Below are positions 9,276 to 19,340 of a DNA stretch of 40,843 nucleotides, piece by piece (positions within the stretch are counted from its first letter, which is position 1; the number at the start of each line of letters is the position of its first letter). The notes beneath the pieces were generated by a model. That model ran no database searches. It saw only the letters and a program-made list of their open reading frames with translations, and was not told where the DNA came from. The position numbers and the translations under genes were made by a program. The stretch is from Kiritimatiellales bacterium (GTDB taxonomy: Bacteria; Verrucomicrobiota; Kiritimatiellia; Kiritimatiellales; Pontiellaceae), in NCBI GenBank assembly GCA_021734345.1, contig JAIPJC010000013.1, forward strand, positions 1 to 40,843, written 5' to 3'.

Positions 9276-11451
9276 AAATTGCCATAGTGCAGTTCTGCTG
9301 GCTGGAATCTTGATGGCGGATCCCGCTGGAGCGACGCAGGAAGATCTATTCAGGAATCCACCGCCGGAGTTCCGCCCGCTGATCATGCAGCACGACAAGC
9401 CTATACGGGATTCGGGCGCGTTGGACTACCTGCGGGTGCGCCGGGCCGGAGGGTTCGTCATGGATGCCGGAGGAAGCAAGACCCCGTCGGGGCGCGACGT
9501 GTCCGACGAAGAAACCTTCATCAACCCCACCTATCTGAACGTCCCTGAAAACTTTAAAAGGCTGGCTACCGTGCTTCAACAGTTGAAGTCCGATGGCCGG
9601 GGAGCCTGGCTCTATGACGAGTATGCCTATCCCAGCGGATCGGCGGGCGGTCTGGTTTTGGCCGACGGGCACGATGAATATGCGGCACAGGTGGTTCGCT
9701 TTCGCGTTTTCAAAAAAGGCGAGCAGGTTGTGCCGAAAAGCGATGCGGTTGTGGTTTCCTGCGTTGCCCTGCCGATGCAGGACAGCGTGGTCGATCTCAG
9801 CCGCGCGCAGGATTTGACCAACGAGGCCCGCAGGGGATCTTTTTTGTGCGATGTCCCCGACGAGGCATGGCGCGTTTGTCTTCTTGAAAAGGATTATTCC
9901 GACACTTGGAAACGGCACAACATGGGACGACGTTTGCTAAATGTGCTGGATCGTGATGCGGTCGGTCGGTTTATTGCAATAACCCATCAAAAGTACGTCG
10001 AGGAGCTAGGTTCCGGCCTGCGCAATGTCCAGGCATTCTTTACGGATGAACCGCAGTTCGGCAGTGCCGAATTTTGGGGCAAGTCCGGACTGGAAGAAGC
10101 CGACCCGATGATCCAGTGGACCGACGAGCTCCTCGCGGCATTTGAGAAAAAGAAGGGCTATGGCCTGGTTCCCATTCTCCCGGCCTTGTTCATGGATGCC
10201 GGACCGCAGACGGCCAAGTACCGCTATGATTTCTATGATGTGCAAAGCGACCTGATGGCGGAAAACTATTTCGGCCAGATCCAGACATGGTGCAATGGCC
10301 ATGGGATTCTTTCCTCCGGGCACATGCTGCTCGAGGAATCGCTTCTTTTCCATGTGATGTTCAGCGGGAGCGCCTTTAAGAACTGGATGCGGCAGGATCT
10401 TCCGGGAATGGATCTGCTGGGGGCGATGCCATACCGGAGCATGGCGTTCCATTGGGAGCCAAAGTCGGCATGGTCCACAGAGGACATCTCCTGCAAAATG
10501 GTTTCGTCCATGGCCCATCTCCAAGGGAGGAAAGGCGCGTTTTCCGAAAATTTTGCCACTGCGGAAAAAGCGTCGTTGCGGGATGTCCTGGGGACGGTCG
10601 CCTGGCAGTACAGCGAAGGCATCACCCATATGGCGACGTACACCATTCAAAACACCCTTTCGGCGGAAGACTATGCGAAGTTCTGCGATTTCTGCGGGCG
10701 CCTGGCCCTCTTCGCCCGCCGCGGCGTGCCGGGTTCCAGGATTGCGGTCCTTGTGCCGGAGTCGTCCGTGTGGGCCGCCTATGTTCCGCCATCCGGCGGC
10801 GGCTTCGAGCGGTATTTCAAGGACAATCCCGCCGCAACCGAAATCGATGCCGGGTTCCGCAAGACATGTGAAACCCTGCTGGCTGCGCAAAAGCAGTTCG
10901 AGTGCGTTACCGACGAGCTGTTGCGCCAGGCAACGGTGCGGGATGGATATTTGATGATCGGCCCCATGAAGTTTTCAATGCTGATTTTGCCGGAGGTGCG
11001 TTTTGCCGGTCCGGGCATTTTGGAGAAACTAAGCGAATTTGTGGCATCGGGTGGCTACGTCCAGTTTGTCGGGGCTCTTCCTTCCCAGGACGGGAAGACC
11101 GGCCAATCCGCCAAGGTGGCCCTTGAGGCGGAAAAACTGATTCGGAGTAATCCCGGTCACGTCAGCAAGGAACCCAAGGTTTCGTTGCCATGGATCGAGC
11201 ACAACTGTCTGGACGATGTTGTCTGGAGCGGTGATTCCGCCGTGCGCATGCTCGTCAAGAATGACGGGGATGAAACCATCATTATTCTTGCAAACCCGTC
11301 GACGGATCCGGCCAAAGGCCGACTGGGCGTTGCAGCGGGAAGGAAGGCGGAACTGTGGAATCCAGAGACGGGGGAAACCAGCCCGTTGAATGGCAGCGCC
11401 CTGGAGATTGAATTGCAGCAGAAGACGGCCTGCGTCGTGACCCTGCGCTAA
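9268..11451 (+). CDS. Secreted glycoside hydrolase, GH106 (alpha-L-rhamnosidase)-like
   Basis: Signal peptide after ATG 9268 (overlaps upstream stop, ATGTTTAG); WLYDEYAYPSGSAGG, AFFTDEPQFG, KKGYGLVPILPALF. Confidence 0.65.
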   Translation: MFRNCHSAVLLAGILMADPAGATQEDLFRNPPPEFRPLIMQHDKPIRDSGALDYLRVRRAGGFVMDAGGSKTPSGRDVSDEETFINPTYLNVPENFKRLATVLQQLKSDGRGAWLYDEYAYPSGSAGGLVLADGHDEYAAQVVRFRVFKKGEQVVPKSDAVVVSCVALPMQDSVVDLSRAQDLTNEARRGSFLCDVPDEAWRVCLLEKDYSDTWKRHNMGRRLLNVLDRDAVGRFIAITHQKYVEELGSGLRNVQAFFTDEPQFGSAEFWGKSGLEEADPMIQWTDELLAAFEKKKGYGLVPILPALFMDAGPQTAKYRYDFYDVQSDLMAENYFGQIQTWCNGHGILSSGHMLLEESLLFHVMFSGSAFKNWMRQDLPGMDLLGAMPYRSMAFHWEPKSAWSTEDISCKMVSSMAHLQGRKGAFSENFATAEKASLRDVLGTVAWQYSEGITHMATYTIQNTLSAEDYAKFCDFCGRLALFARRGVPGSRIAVLVPESSVWAAYVPPSGGGFERYFKDNPAATEIDAGFRKTCETLLAAQKQFECVTDELLRQATVRDGYLMIGPMKFSMLILPEVRFAGPGILEKLSEFVASGGYVQFVGALPSQDGKTGQSAKVALEAEKLIRSNPGHVSKEPKVSLPWIEHNCLDDVVWSGDSAVRMLVKNDGDETIIILANPSTDPAKGRLGVAAGRKAELWNPETGETSPLNGSALEIELQQKTACVVTLR

Positions 11452-11469
11452 TCTGGAACAAAAATTGAT

Positions 11470-12927
11470 ATGACAAAGGAAAAACACAAGCCGGTATCGC
11501 TGGCCCAGATCTTCGGCTACGCCCTCGGCGAAGGAGCCGTTTCCATTACCATGAATGGCATCTCCAACTTCGCGATGCTCTACTACACGCAAGTGCTGGG
11601 ACTCAGCGCGACGTACGCCGGAATCGCCCTGAGCGTCACGACGCTCTGGGATGCCGTCACTGACCCGGTCATGGGACACATCACCGACAACACCCGCAGC
11701 CGCTTCGGGCGGCGCCATCCCTACCTGCTCTGGGGCGGCCTTGCGCTGGCCGTTTCGTTCTTTCTGCTCTGGGTGCTGCCGGGTAAATTTTCTTCGGCCT
11801 CCGGGATCTTCTGGTGTGTCCTGCTCATCAACCTTGTCGTGCGCACCGCCGTCACCGTCTTCGTGGTTCCCTACACCGCGCTCGGTTTCGAAATCTGCCC
11901 GGACTATGTCGACCGCTCCCGGCTCCAGGGCGTTCGCTACTTTATCAATCAGGTCGTGAACCTGGTCTTCGGCGCCTTCGCGTGGACCCTCTTCTTTAAA
12001 GACAAAACCGCCGCCGACGGCAGCCGGATCGACGGTACGCTGATTCAAAGCAACTACCTGACCATGGGTGTCGTACTGGCCGTAGCCACCTTCGTGATGA
12101 TTGTCTTCTGTATTCTCTCCACCCGCCGCCACGTCAAAGACAGCCGTGCGCTCCCGATGGAAGGCAACACCCTGAAAGCCTTCTTCCACGACCTCGCCGC
12201 CATCTTCAAAGACCGGATCGCCTGGTATGTCTTCGGCTTTTTCGGAATCGCCCAGCTCGCCATGCTGCTGGTCTCCCAGATCCAGATGTTCACCTATGTG
12301 CACTACATGCAGTTCACCTCCACCGAAAAAACCTGTGTGCACGGTGCCGGTATGGTCGCCTTTGCGCTGGGTTCGCTCAGCCTCTCCCGCCTCGTCAAAC
12401 GCTATGACAAAAAACCGGCCGGCTACATCGGCATTGCGATCAGCATGCTGGGCGGACTGGCCCTGTTCGCGATCTTTAGCGGAGGGCTGCTTGCGCCGAA
12501 AACCATGTGGGGAACCATACCCGTTGCAACCGTTCTGTTTGGACTCTGCCAGGGAATGTGGTGGGGCGGCTGCGGCATCCTCGTTCCGCTGGCGCTCTCC
12601 ATGATCGCCGACATCTCCGCGATCAACCAGCACCGCACCGGCCTGTTGAAAGACGGCAGCTACTCCGCCGTCTTCAGCTTCTTTATGAAAGCCGCCTGCT
12701 CCGTCGGTCTGCTGATCACCGGCTGGCTGGTCACCTGGGCGGGCATCGTCTCCGGATCGGAAACGCAAACCGCAGAAGCCGCCCGGAACATTTCGGTCAT
12801 GACCTTTCTCTCCGGCCCGATCATCGTTTTGATTTCGTTTTTCATCCTGAGAAAATATCCGATTGATCGCGCCTTTATGGAGAATATACAGGCGGAACCG
12901 GCGGCTGATGGAAAAAGGAGCATATGA
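11470..12927 (+). CDS. MFS/GPH (glycoside-pentoside-hexuronide) cation symporter family transporter
   Basis: LAQIFGYALGEGAVS, WDAVTDPVMGHITDNTRSRFGRRHPYLLWG, ~12 hydrophobic segments. Confidence 0.9.
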   Translation: MTKEKHKPVSLAQIFGYALGEGAVSITMNGISNFAMLYYTQVLGLSATYAGIALSVTTLWDAVTDPVMGHITDNTRSRFGRRHPYLLWGGLALAVSFFLLWVLPGKFSSASGIFWCVLLINLVVRTAVTVFVVPYTALGFEICPDYVDRSRLQGVRYFINQVVNLVFGAFAWTLFFKDKTAADGSRIDGTLIQSNYLTMGVVLAVATFVMIVFCILSTRRHVKDSRALPMEGNTLKAFFHDLAAIFKDRIAWYVFGFFGIAQLAMLLVSQIQMFTYVHYMQFTSTEKTCVHGAGMVAFALGSLSLSRLVKRYDKKPAGYIGIAISMLGGLALFAIFSGGLLAPKTMWGTIPVATVLFGLCQGMWWGGCGILVPLALSMIADISAINQHRTGLLKDGSYSAVFSFFMKAACSVGLLITGWLVTWAGIVSGSETQTAEAARNISVMTFLSGPIIVLISFFILRKYPIDRAFMENIQAEPAADGKRSI

Positions 12928-13823
12928 AGCCGATACTTGTTATAGGAAGTTCAAACACCGATTTGGTTGCGTCTGTGGAACGGCTGCCGGGCGAAGGCGA
13001 AACCGTCATGGGCAGCAGCCTTCAGAAATTCACCGGAGGCAAGGGGGCCAACCAGGCGGTGGCCGCTGTTCGTGCCGGTGTGCCCGTGGCGTTTGCCGGA
13101 GCGGTGGGAACCGACGCGTTCGGCGATGAAACTATTCAGGCATTTCAAACCGACGGACTGGATCTCCGCTATCTTCGGCGCACAGAATCCGCGCCGTCCG
13201 GAACGGCGCTGATCGCGGTTGATCGCAACGGCAGAAACCAGATTGTTGTCGTGCCGGGCGCGAATGGCTTGGTGGATCGGGAACAGATCGACACCATCGA
13301 GTTTTCCGAATTCGGCTTGGCGGTATTCCAACTTGAAATCCCTCACCCGGCGGTTTGGCATGGGTTGAAGAAAGCCCATGAAGCCGGATGCATCACCCTC
13401 TTGAATCCGGCTCCGGCCGCGACCGTTCCTGCGGAAATCCTCGCGCTGGTCGACTATCTGATTCCCAACGAGCACGAACTCAAAATCCTTTCGCAAAACG
13501 GCGGAACAGTGGAACAGATGGCGAAAGTGATGCTCGATACAGGGGTGAAAAATCTGATTGTCACACTGGGATCCAATGGGGCAGCCTGCTTCAGCCGCGA
13601 GGGACAAATTTCGGTTCCCGCGCCGGGAGTGCCGGTCGTCGATACGGTCGGCGCCGGCGACTGCTTCGTCGGGGTTTTCGCGGCGGCCTTGTACAAAGGA
13701 TTCGATATCGAACAGAGTCTGGTTTACGCGGTATCCGCCGCCTCCCTGTCCGTCGGAAAGGCAGGCGCACAGGCTTCTTATGGCGACTGGGATGCAATAC
13801 AAGAATTGGCGGCCACCACCTGA
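12924..13823 (+). CDS. rbsK: Ribokinase / PfkB family sugar kinase
   Basis: GSSNTDLVASVERLPGEGETV, FTGGKGANQAVAAVRAG, VDTVGAGDCFVGVFAAAL; start overlaps the transporter stop (ATGA). Confidence 0.9.
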   Translation: MKPILVIGSSNTDLVASVERLPGEGETVMGSSLQKFTGGKGANQAVAAVRAGVPVAFAGAVGTDAFGDETIQAFQTDGLDLRYLRRTESAPSGTALIAVDRNGRNQIVVVPGANGLVDREQIDTIEFSEFGLAVFQLEIPHPAVWHGLKKAHEAGCITLLNPAPAATVPAEILALVDYLIPNEHELKILSQNGGTVEQMAKVMLDTGVKNLIVTLGSNGAACFSREGQISVPAPGVPVVDTVGAGDCFVGVFAAALYKGFDIEQSLVYAVSAASLSVGKAGAQASYGDWDAIQELAATT

Positions 13824-13871
13824 CCCTTCCGGCAAGGTGGCCCGGCGGACTGGAAGAAAGGAAAAAGCACC

Positions 13872-14891
13872 ATGAAACACTTCATCCTATCTGCGATCCT
13901 CTGCACTTGCTGTAGTTTATCCGAAGCCGTTCCCGTACGGCTCATCTTCGACACCGACATGGGCAACGACGTGGATGACCTCATGGCACTGTGCATGATC
14001 CACAATCTACAGAGGCGCGGCGCCTGCGACCTGCTCGCCGTGACGATTACGAAAGACCATCCGCAGGCGGCGGCTTTCGTCGATGCGGTGAATACGCTCT
14101 ACGGCTATCCCGACATTCCCATCGGCGTCGTGCGCGACGGTGCGGCGAAGGAAGCGGGCAAGTTCAACCTTCTCTCCGATGAAAAAAATGCGGATGGCTC
14201 GCTGCGATATCCCCATGATTTGAAAAGCGGGGCCGATGCTCCCGAAGCCGTCGGCTTGCTCCGCAAAGTGCTCGCCGCGCAACCGGATGGAAGCGTCGTC
14301 ATAGCCCAGGTTGGTTTCTTCACCAATCTTGGCCGCTTGCTCGACTCGAATCCCGATGAATATTCGCCATTAGGCGGTCGCGAACTCGTTTCGAAAAAAG
14401 TCAGAGTCCTCAGCATCATGGCCGGAGCCTTCCAGACGGTGCAGTGGGACACGCGGCACCTCGAATACAATGTGAAGCTTGACGTGCCGGCCGCGCAGAA
14501 CCTCGCGAAAAACTGGCCCACGCCCGTTGTGTGGAGTGGTTTCGAGATCGGGATGGCCGCGGCCTTCCCGCATGTCGTCATCGAGCAAGATTTCGGCTAC
14601 ATAGCACATCATCCGCTCAAGGAAGCGTACTACCTCTACAACCCGCCGCCGCATGACCGCCCCACATGGGATCCAACCGCCGTGCTCTATGCCGTGATGC
14701 CGGATCGCGGCTACTTCGATCTTTCTCCACCCGGCGAAGTCACGATCGCGAATGACGCCGCCACCAGCTTTCGTCCGTCAAAGGACGGCAAAGGCCGCCA
14801 TCGCTTCCTTGTGATGAATCCCGAGCAAACCGCCCGCGTCCGGGAAGCCATCGTACAGCTCTGCGTGGAACCTCCGCCGCCGAAAAAATGA
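13872..14891 (+). CDS. Nucleoside hydrolase (IUNH) family protein, predicted exported
   Basis: Leader MKHFILSAILCTCCSLSEA then RLIFDTDMGNDVDDLMA. Confidence 0.88.
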   Translation: MKHFILSAILCTCCSLSEAVPVRLIFDTDMGNDVDDLMALCMIHNLQRRGACDLLAVTITKDHPQAAAFVDAVNTLYGYPDIPIGVVRDGAAKEAGKFNLLSDEKNADGSLRYPHDLKSGADAPEAVGLLRKVLAAQPDGSVVIAQVGFFTNLGRLLDSNPDEYSPLGGRELVSKKVRVLSIMAGAFQTVQWDTRHLEYNVKLDVPAAQNLAKNWPTPVVWSGFEIGMAAAFPHVVIEQDFGYIAHHPLKEAYYLYNPPPHDRPTWDPTAVLYAVMPDRGYFDLSPPGEVTIANDAATSFRPSKDGKGRHRFLVMNPEQTARVREAIVQLCVEPPPPKK

Positions 14892-14938
14892 TGGAAACAT
14901 CAATCGGAAGGAATATTTCCGCAAGATTAAGGAATGCC

Positions 14939-14966
14939 AATGCCCCGCACTGTGGCGGGGCATTTT
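14939..14966 (+). terminator. Rho-independent terminator between convergent genes
   Basis: Perfect 10-bp stem aatgccccgc-actgtg-gcggggcatt followed by T run. Confidence 0.8.
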
Positions 14967-14986
14967 AGGTTTGATCCGTCAGGAAT

Positions 14987-16849
<1,863 letters not shown>

Positions 16850-16986
16850 TGTCTGTCCTTTCGCATCCGAAAGGGAACTGGATAGTGGATTAATGGATGT
16901 TTGGATGTCGTTCGTAAAAAATGGTCGTCGCGGCGGTTTCCACCGGGCGGTTCAATGATCCAGTTATCCAAAAATCCACTTGCCCG

Positions 16987-18183
16987 TCATCCTTCGGATG
17001 CTGCTGTTAGTATTTGTTGTATCCAATCGCAGGCCAGACATTGCACGTTTCCGTTGTTTACCGTTTCGTCAAATTTGGCCTGCGCGTCGATGTTCCCCAC
17101 GGGTCCTCTCAGGACAGCCATGGGAACGGGCTCGGAGGTGTGCCCCTTGAGGGCCACCGGCGTACGATGGTCGGTGCACAGCAGCAGGGTATAAGGCTCG
17201 CCCGCATCTTCCAACCATTGGAAAACCGGCGCGACTACCCTCGAATCGAACTCTTCGATCGCCTGCGTCTTCAACTGTGCTTTGCCCATGTGCCCGCATT
17301 CGTCCGGGGCTTCGATGTGGATGAAGACAAAATCGTCTTGCTCCAAAATCGCGAGCCCCGCGTCTACTTTGCCCTGGTAGTTTGTATCCAGGAAGCCGGT
17401 CGCACCGTCAACATCGGGTGCTTTCAAACCAGCCAGTTTTGCGAGTCCCTTCAGAAGGTCGACCGCGGAGACCACTCCGCCGCCCAACCCATAGAGGGAT
17501 TGATATGTTTCCAGCTGCATGGCATTGCCTTGCCCCCACAGCCAGATTTGCGTTGCGGGCTTTTTCCCTTCCGCAATACGCTTCATGTTTACGGGATGAT
17601 TCGCGAAAACCTCCTTCGAGCACTCCATAAGCTCGCGGATCTCCGCCTGCCGATCCCCTGCCGGCACATGTTCGCCTACCGGTTTATCGGTAATCTCGTG
17701 CGGCGGCATGCATGCGCATCCCGCCGGTCCACCGTCCCAAATGAGCAGGTGGCGATATTGCACGCCGGGATGGAAGGTTAGCCCCTCGCGTCCCAGCTTT
17801 TCCTGAACCGACGCGATCAGCGCCCGCCCCTCTTCCGTCGTGATATGGCCGGCGGAATAGTCGTCCATCATCCCGTCGACCACCGTCACCAGATTGCAGC
17901 GAAACGCCACATCCGACGGTTTCATCGGGATTTCCGCCCCGGCGGCCTCGATCGGCGCGCGGCCCGTATAGTTCAGCGCCGCGTCGTAGCCGAGCAGCGC
18001 CATATTGGCTACATCGCTGCCGGGCGGCATGCCCTCCGGTACGGTCTGTACCATCCGCACTTCCCCCGCCGCCGCGATCTTCCGGATCGTCGGGATATTC
18101 GCCGCCTGCAGGGGTGTTTTATTTCCCAAGACCTCGACGGGATAGTCGCCCATCCCATCACCAACCAAAACCACAACCTTCAT
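16987..18183 (-). CDS. apgM: Cofactor-independent phosphoglycerate mutase, archaeal-type
   Basis: MKVVVLVGDGMGDYPVEVLGNKTPLQAANIPTIRKIA, PPGSDVANMALLGYD, HIEAPDECGHMG; start at ATG 18183. Confidence 0.87.
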   Translation of the reverse strand: MKVVVLVGDGMGDYPVEVLGNKTPLQAANIPTIRKIAAAGEVRMVQTVPEGMPPGSDVANMALLGYDAALNYTGRAPIEAAGAEIPMKPSDVAFRCNLVTVVDGMMDDYSAGHITTEEGRALIASVQEKLGREGLTFHPGVQYRHLLIWDGGPAGCACMPPHEITDKPVGEHVPAGDRQAEIRELMECSKEVFANHPVNMKRIAEGKKPATQIWLWGQGNAMQLETYQSLYGLGGGVVSAVDLLKGLAKLAGLKAPDVDGATGFLDTNYQGKVDAGLAILEQDDFVFIHIEAPDECGHMGKAQLKTQAIEEFDSRVVAPVFQWLEDAGEPYTLLLCTDHRTPVALKGHTSEPVPMAVLRGPVGNIDAQAKFDETVNNGNVQCLACDWIQQILTAASEG

Positions 18184-18316
18184 ATACGAGTCCAAATTCC
18201 TGATTAATGCGCGCGAATGTCTCCGAAAAGCCCCTCGAAGGCAACTCTTTAGCAAATCTAATTAGCCGCTCGTATACGCGCTGCGGAAGCGGGCGGGACT
18301 TCCGGGTCGCATTCGC

Positions 18317-18344
18317 TTGCCAGCAAACGGGAGGCAGGTATATT
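18317..18344 (+). promoter_or_regulatory. Putative sigma70-type promoter
   Basis: TTGCCA - 16 nt - TATATT upstream of the 18381 ORF. Confidence 0.4.
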
Positions 18345-18380
18345 GGCGGGCAGGATAATTAAGCAAGAAAAGGAAAGTCC

Positions 18381-19262
18381 ATGAAAAGTCCGATGCTACC
18401 TTCCGAACATCAGGCCGCCCGGCAGAAAACTTTGGAACTGGGTCGCAGCGGCGACCCGGCGACGCTTCCCGATCTGATGAACCTGCTCGCGCTTCCGTCC
18501 AACGACATCCAGCGCCTAGCGGTATCGGCCATCGGGAAATTGGCTGCTTTTGGTGCGGATGCCAGGCAGGCAGTGGCGGCGTTGGCACTTGTTGCCATGA
18601 AAGGGCGCCATCCTCAGACGCGGCAGTATGCGATCCGGGCGCTGGTGAAGTATGGCGCGGCGGCGCGCGGGCATGTCCACGACCTACACGATATGGCGCG
18701 CAATCCCGCCCAACCCGACTATGTGCGTGCGGCAGCCAAAACGGCGGCCGATGCCATCGCGCTGGCCGCACAGGACGTCGAAACCATCGTGCTCCATCGC
18801 TGCCAGCGTTGCAACGCCGCCCTGTCGGAGAAGGAGCACGCTCGTTCACAGGAAGTTTTCCAGCGGAATTTCTGCGATCGCTGTTTCGATGAGGTGTTTC
18901 TGGAACGTCGCAATTTTGAAACACAGGTGGAGCTCAACAAAACCGTCGAAGCGCGCGATGGAACACTTGTACAGTCGAAGGGCGAGAAACGGATTGCCGA
19001 GTGGTTGACCGACCATGGCATAATCTACCGGTACGATTCAAAATACCGCATCATTGCCGAGTTCCAGATCCGTCCGGATTTTTATCTGCCGGAGCTGGAC
19101 GTCTACATCGAGTATTGGGGAATGGACACGCCGCAGTACAAAATGAGCATGTACAAGAAGCAGCTTCTCTATCAGCAGGAAGGCAAGCGGCTGGTTTCGG
19201 TCTATCCCAAGGATTTGCCTAATCTCGACCGGCTGCTGACGGAAAAACTGGGCCGCTACTGA
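18381..19262 (+). CDS. HEAT-like repeat protein with Zn-ribbon-like Cys pairs and C-terminal PD-(D/E)XK (Vsr-like) nuclease-like domain
   Basis: Alpha-helical N-terminal repeats; CQRC...CDRC; SKGEKRIAEWLTDHGIIYRYDSKYRI...IRPDFYLPELDVYIEYWG. Confidence 0.75.
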   Translation: MKSPMLPSEHQAARQKTLELGRSGDPATLPDLMNLLALPSNDIQRLAVSAIGKLAAFGADARQAVAALALVAMKGRHPQTRQYAIRALVKYGAAARGHVHDLHDMARNPAQPDYVRAAAKTAADAIALAAQDVETIVLHRCQRCNAALSEKEHARSQEVFQRNFCDRCFDEVFLERRNFETQVELNKTVEARDGTLVQSKGEKRIAEWLTDHGIIYRYDSKYRIIAEFQIRPDFYLPELDVYIEYWGMDTPQYKMSMYKKQLLYQQEGKRLVSVYPKDLPNLDRLLTEKLGRY

Positions 19263-19283
19263 CCTTATGCGAAGCTATCCGTC

Positions 19284-19330
19284 GACTCGCTACGCTTGCC
19301 GACGAGATCCGCTGGCAAGCGTAGCGAGTC
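19284..19330. repeat. Perfect 17-bp inverted repeat between convergent genes (terminator or REP-like)
   Basis: gactcgctacgcttgcc (19284-19300) / ggcaagcgtagcgagtc (19314-19330). Confidence 0.7.
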
Positions 19331-19340
19331 AATGGTTGAA

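Noticed and set aside
11029-12768. 579-aa minus-strand ORF
   Set aside because: Antisense of the GPH transporter and the end of the hydrolase; translation is low-complexity and motif-free.
16870-16990. Clustered ggat/atcc words between apgM and the helicase
   Set aside because: Short degenerate words without consistent spacing or symmetry; no convincing repeat or hairpin.
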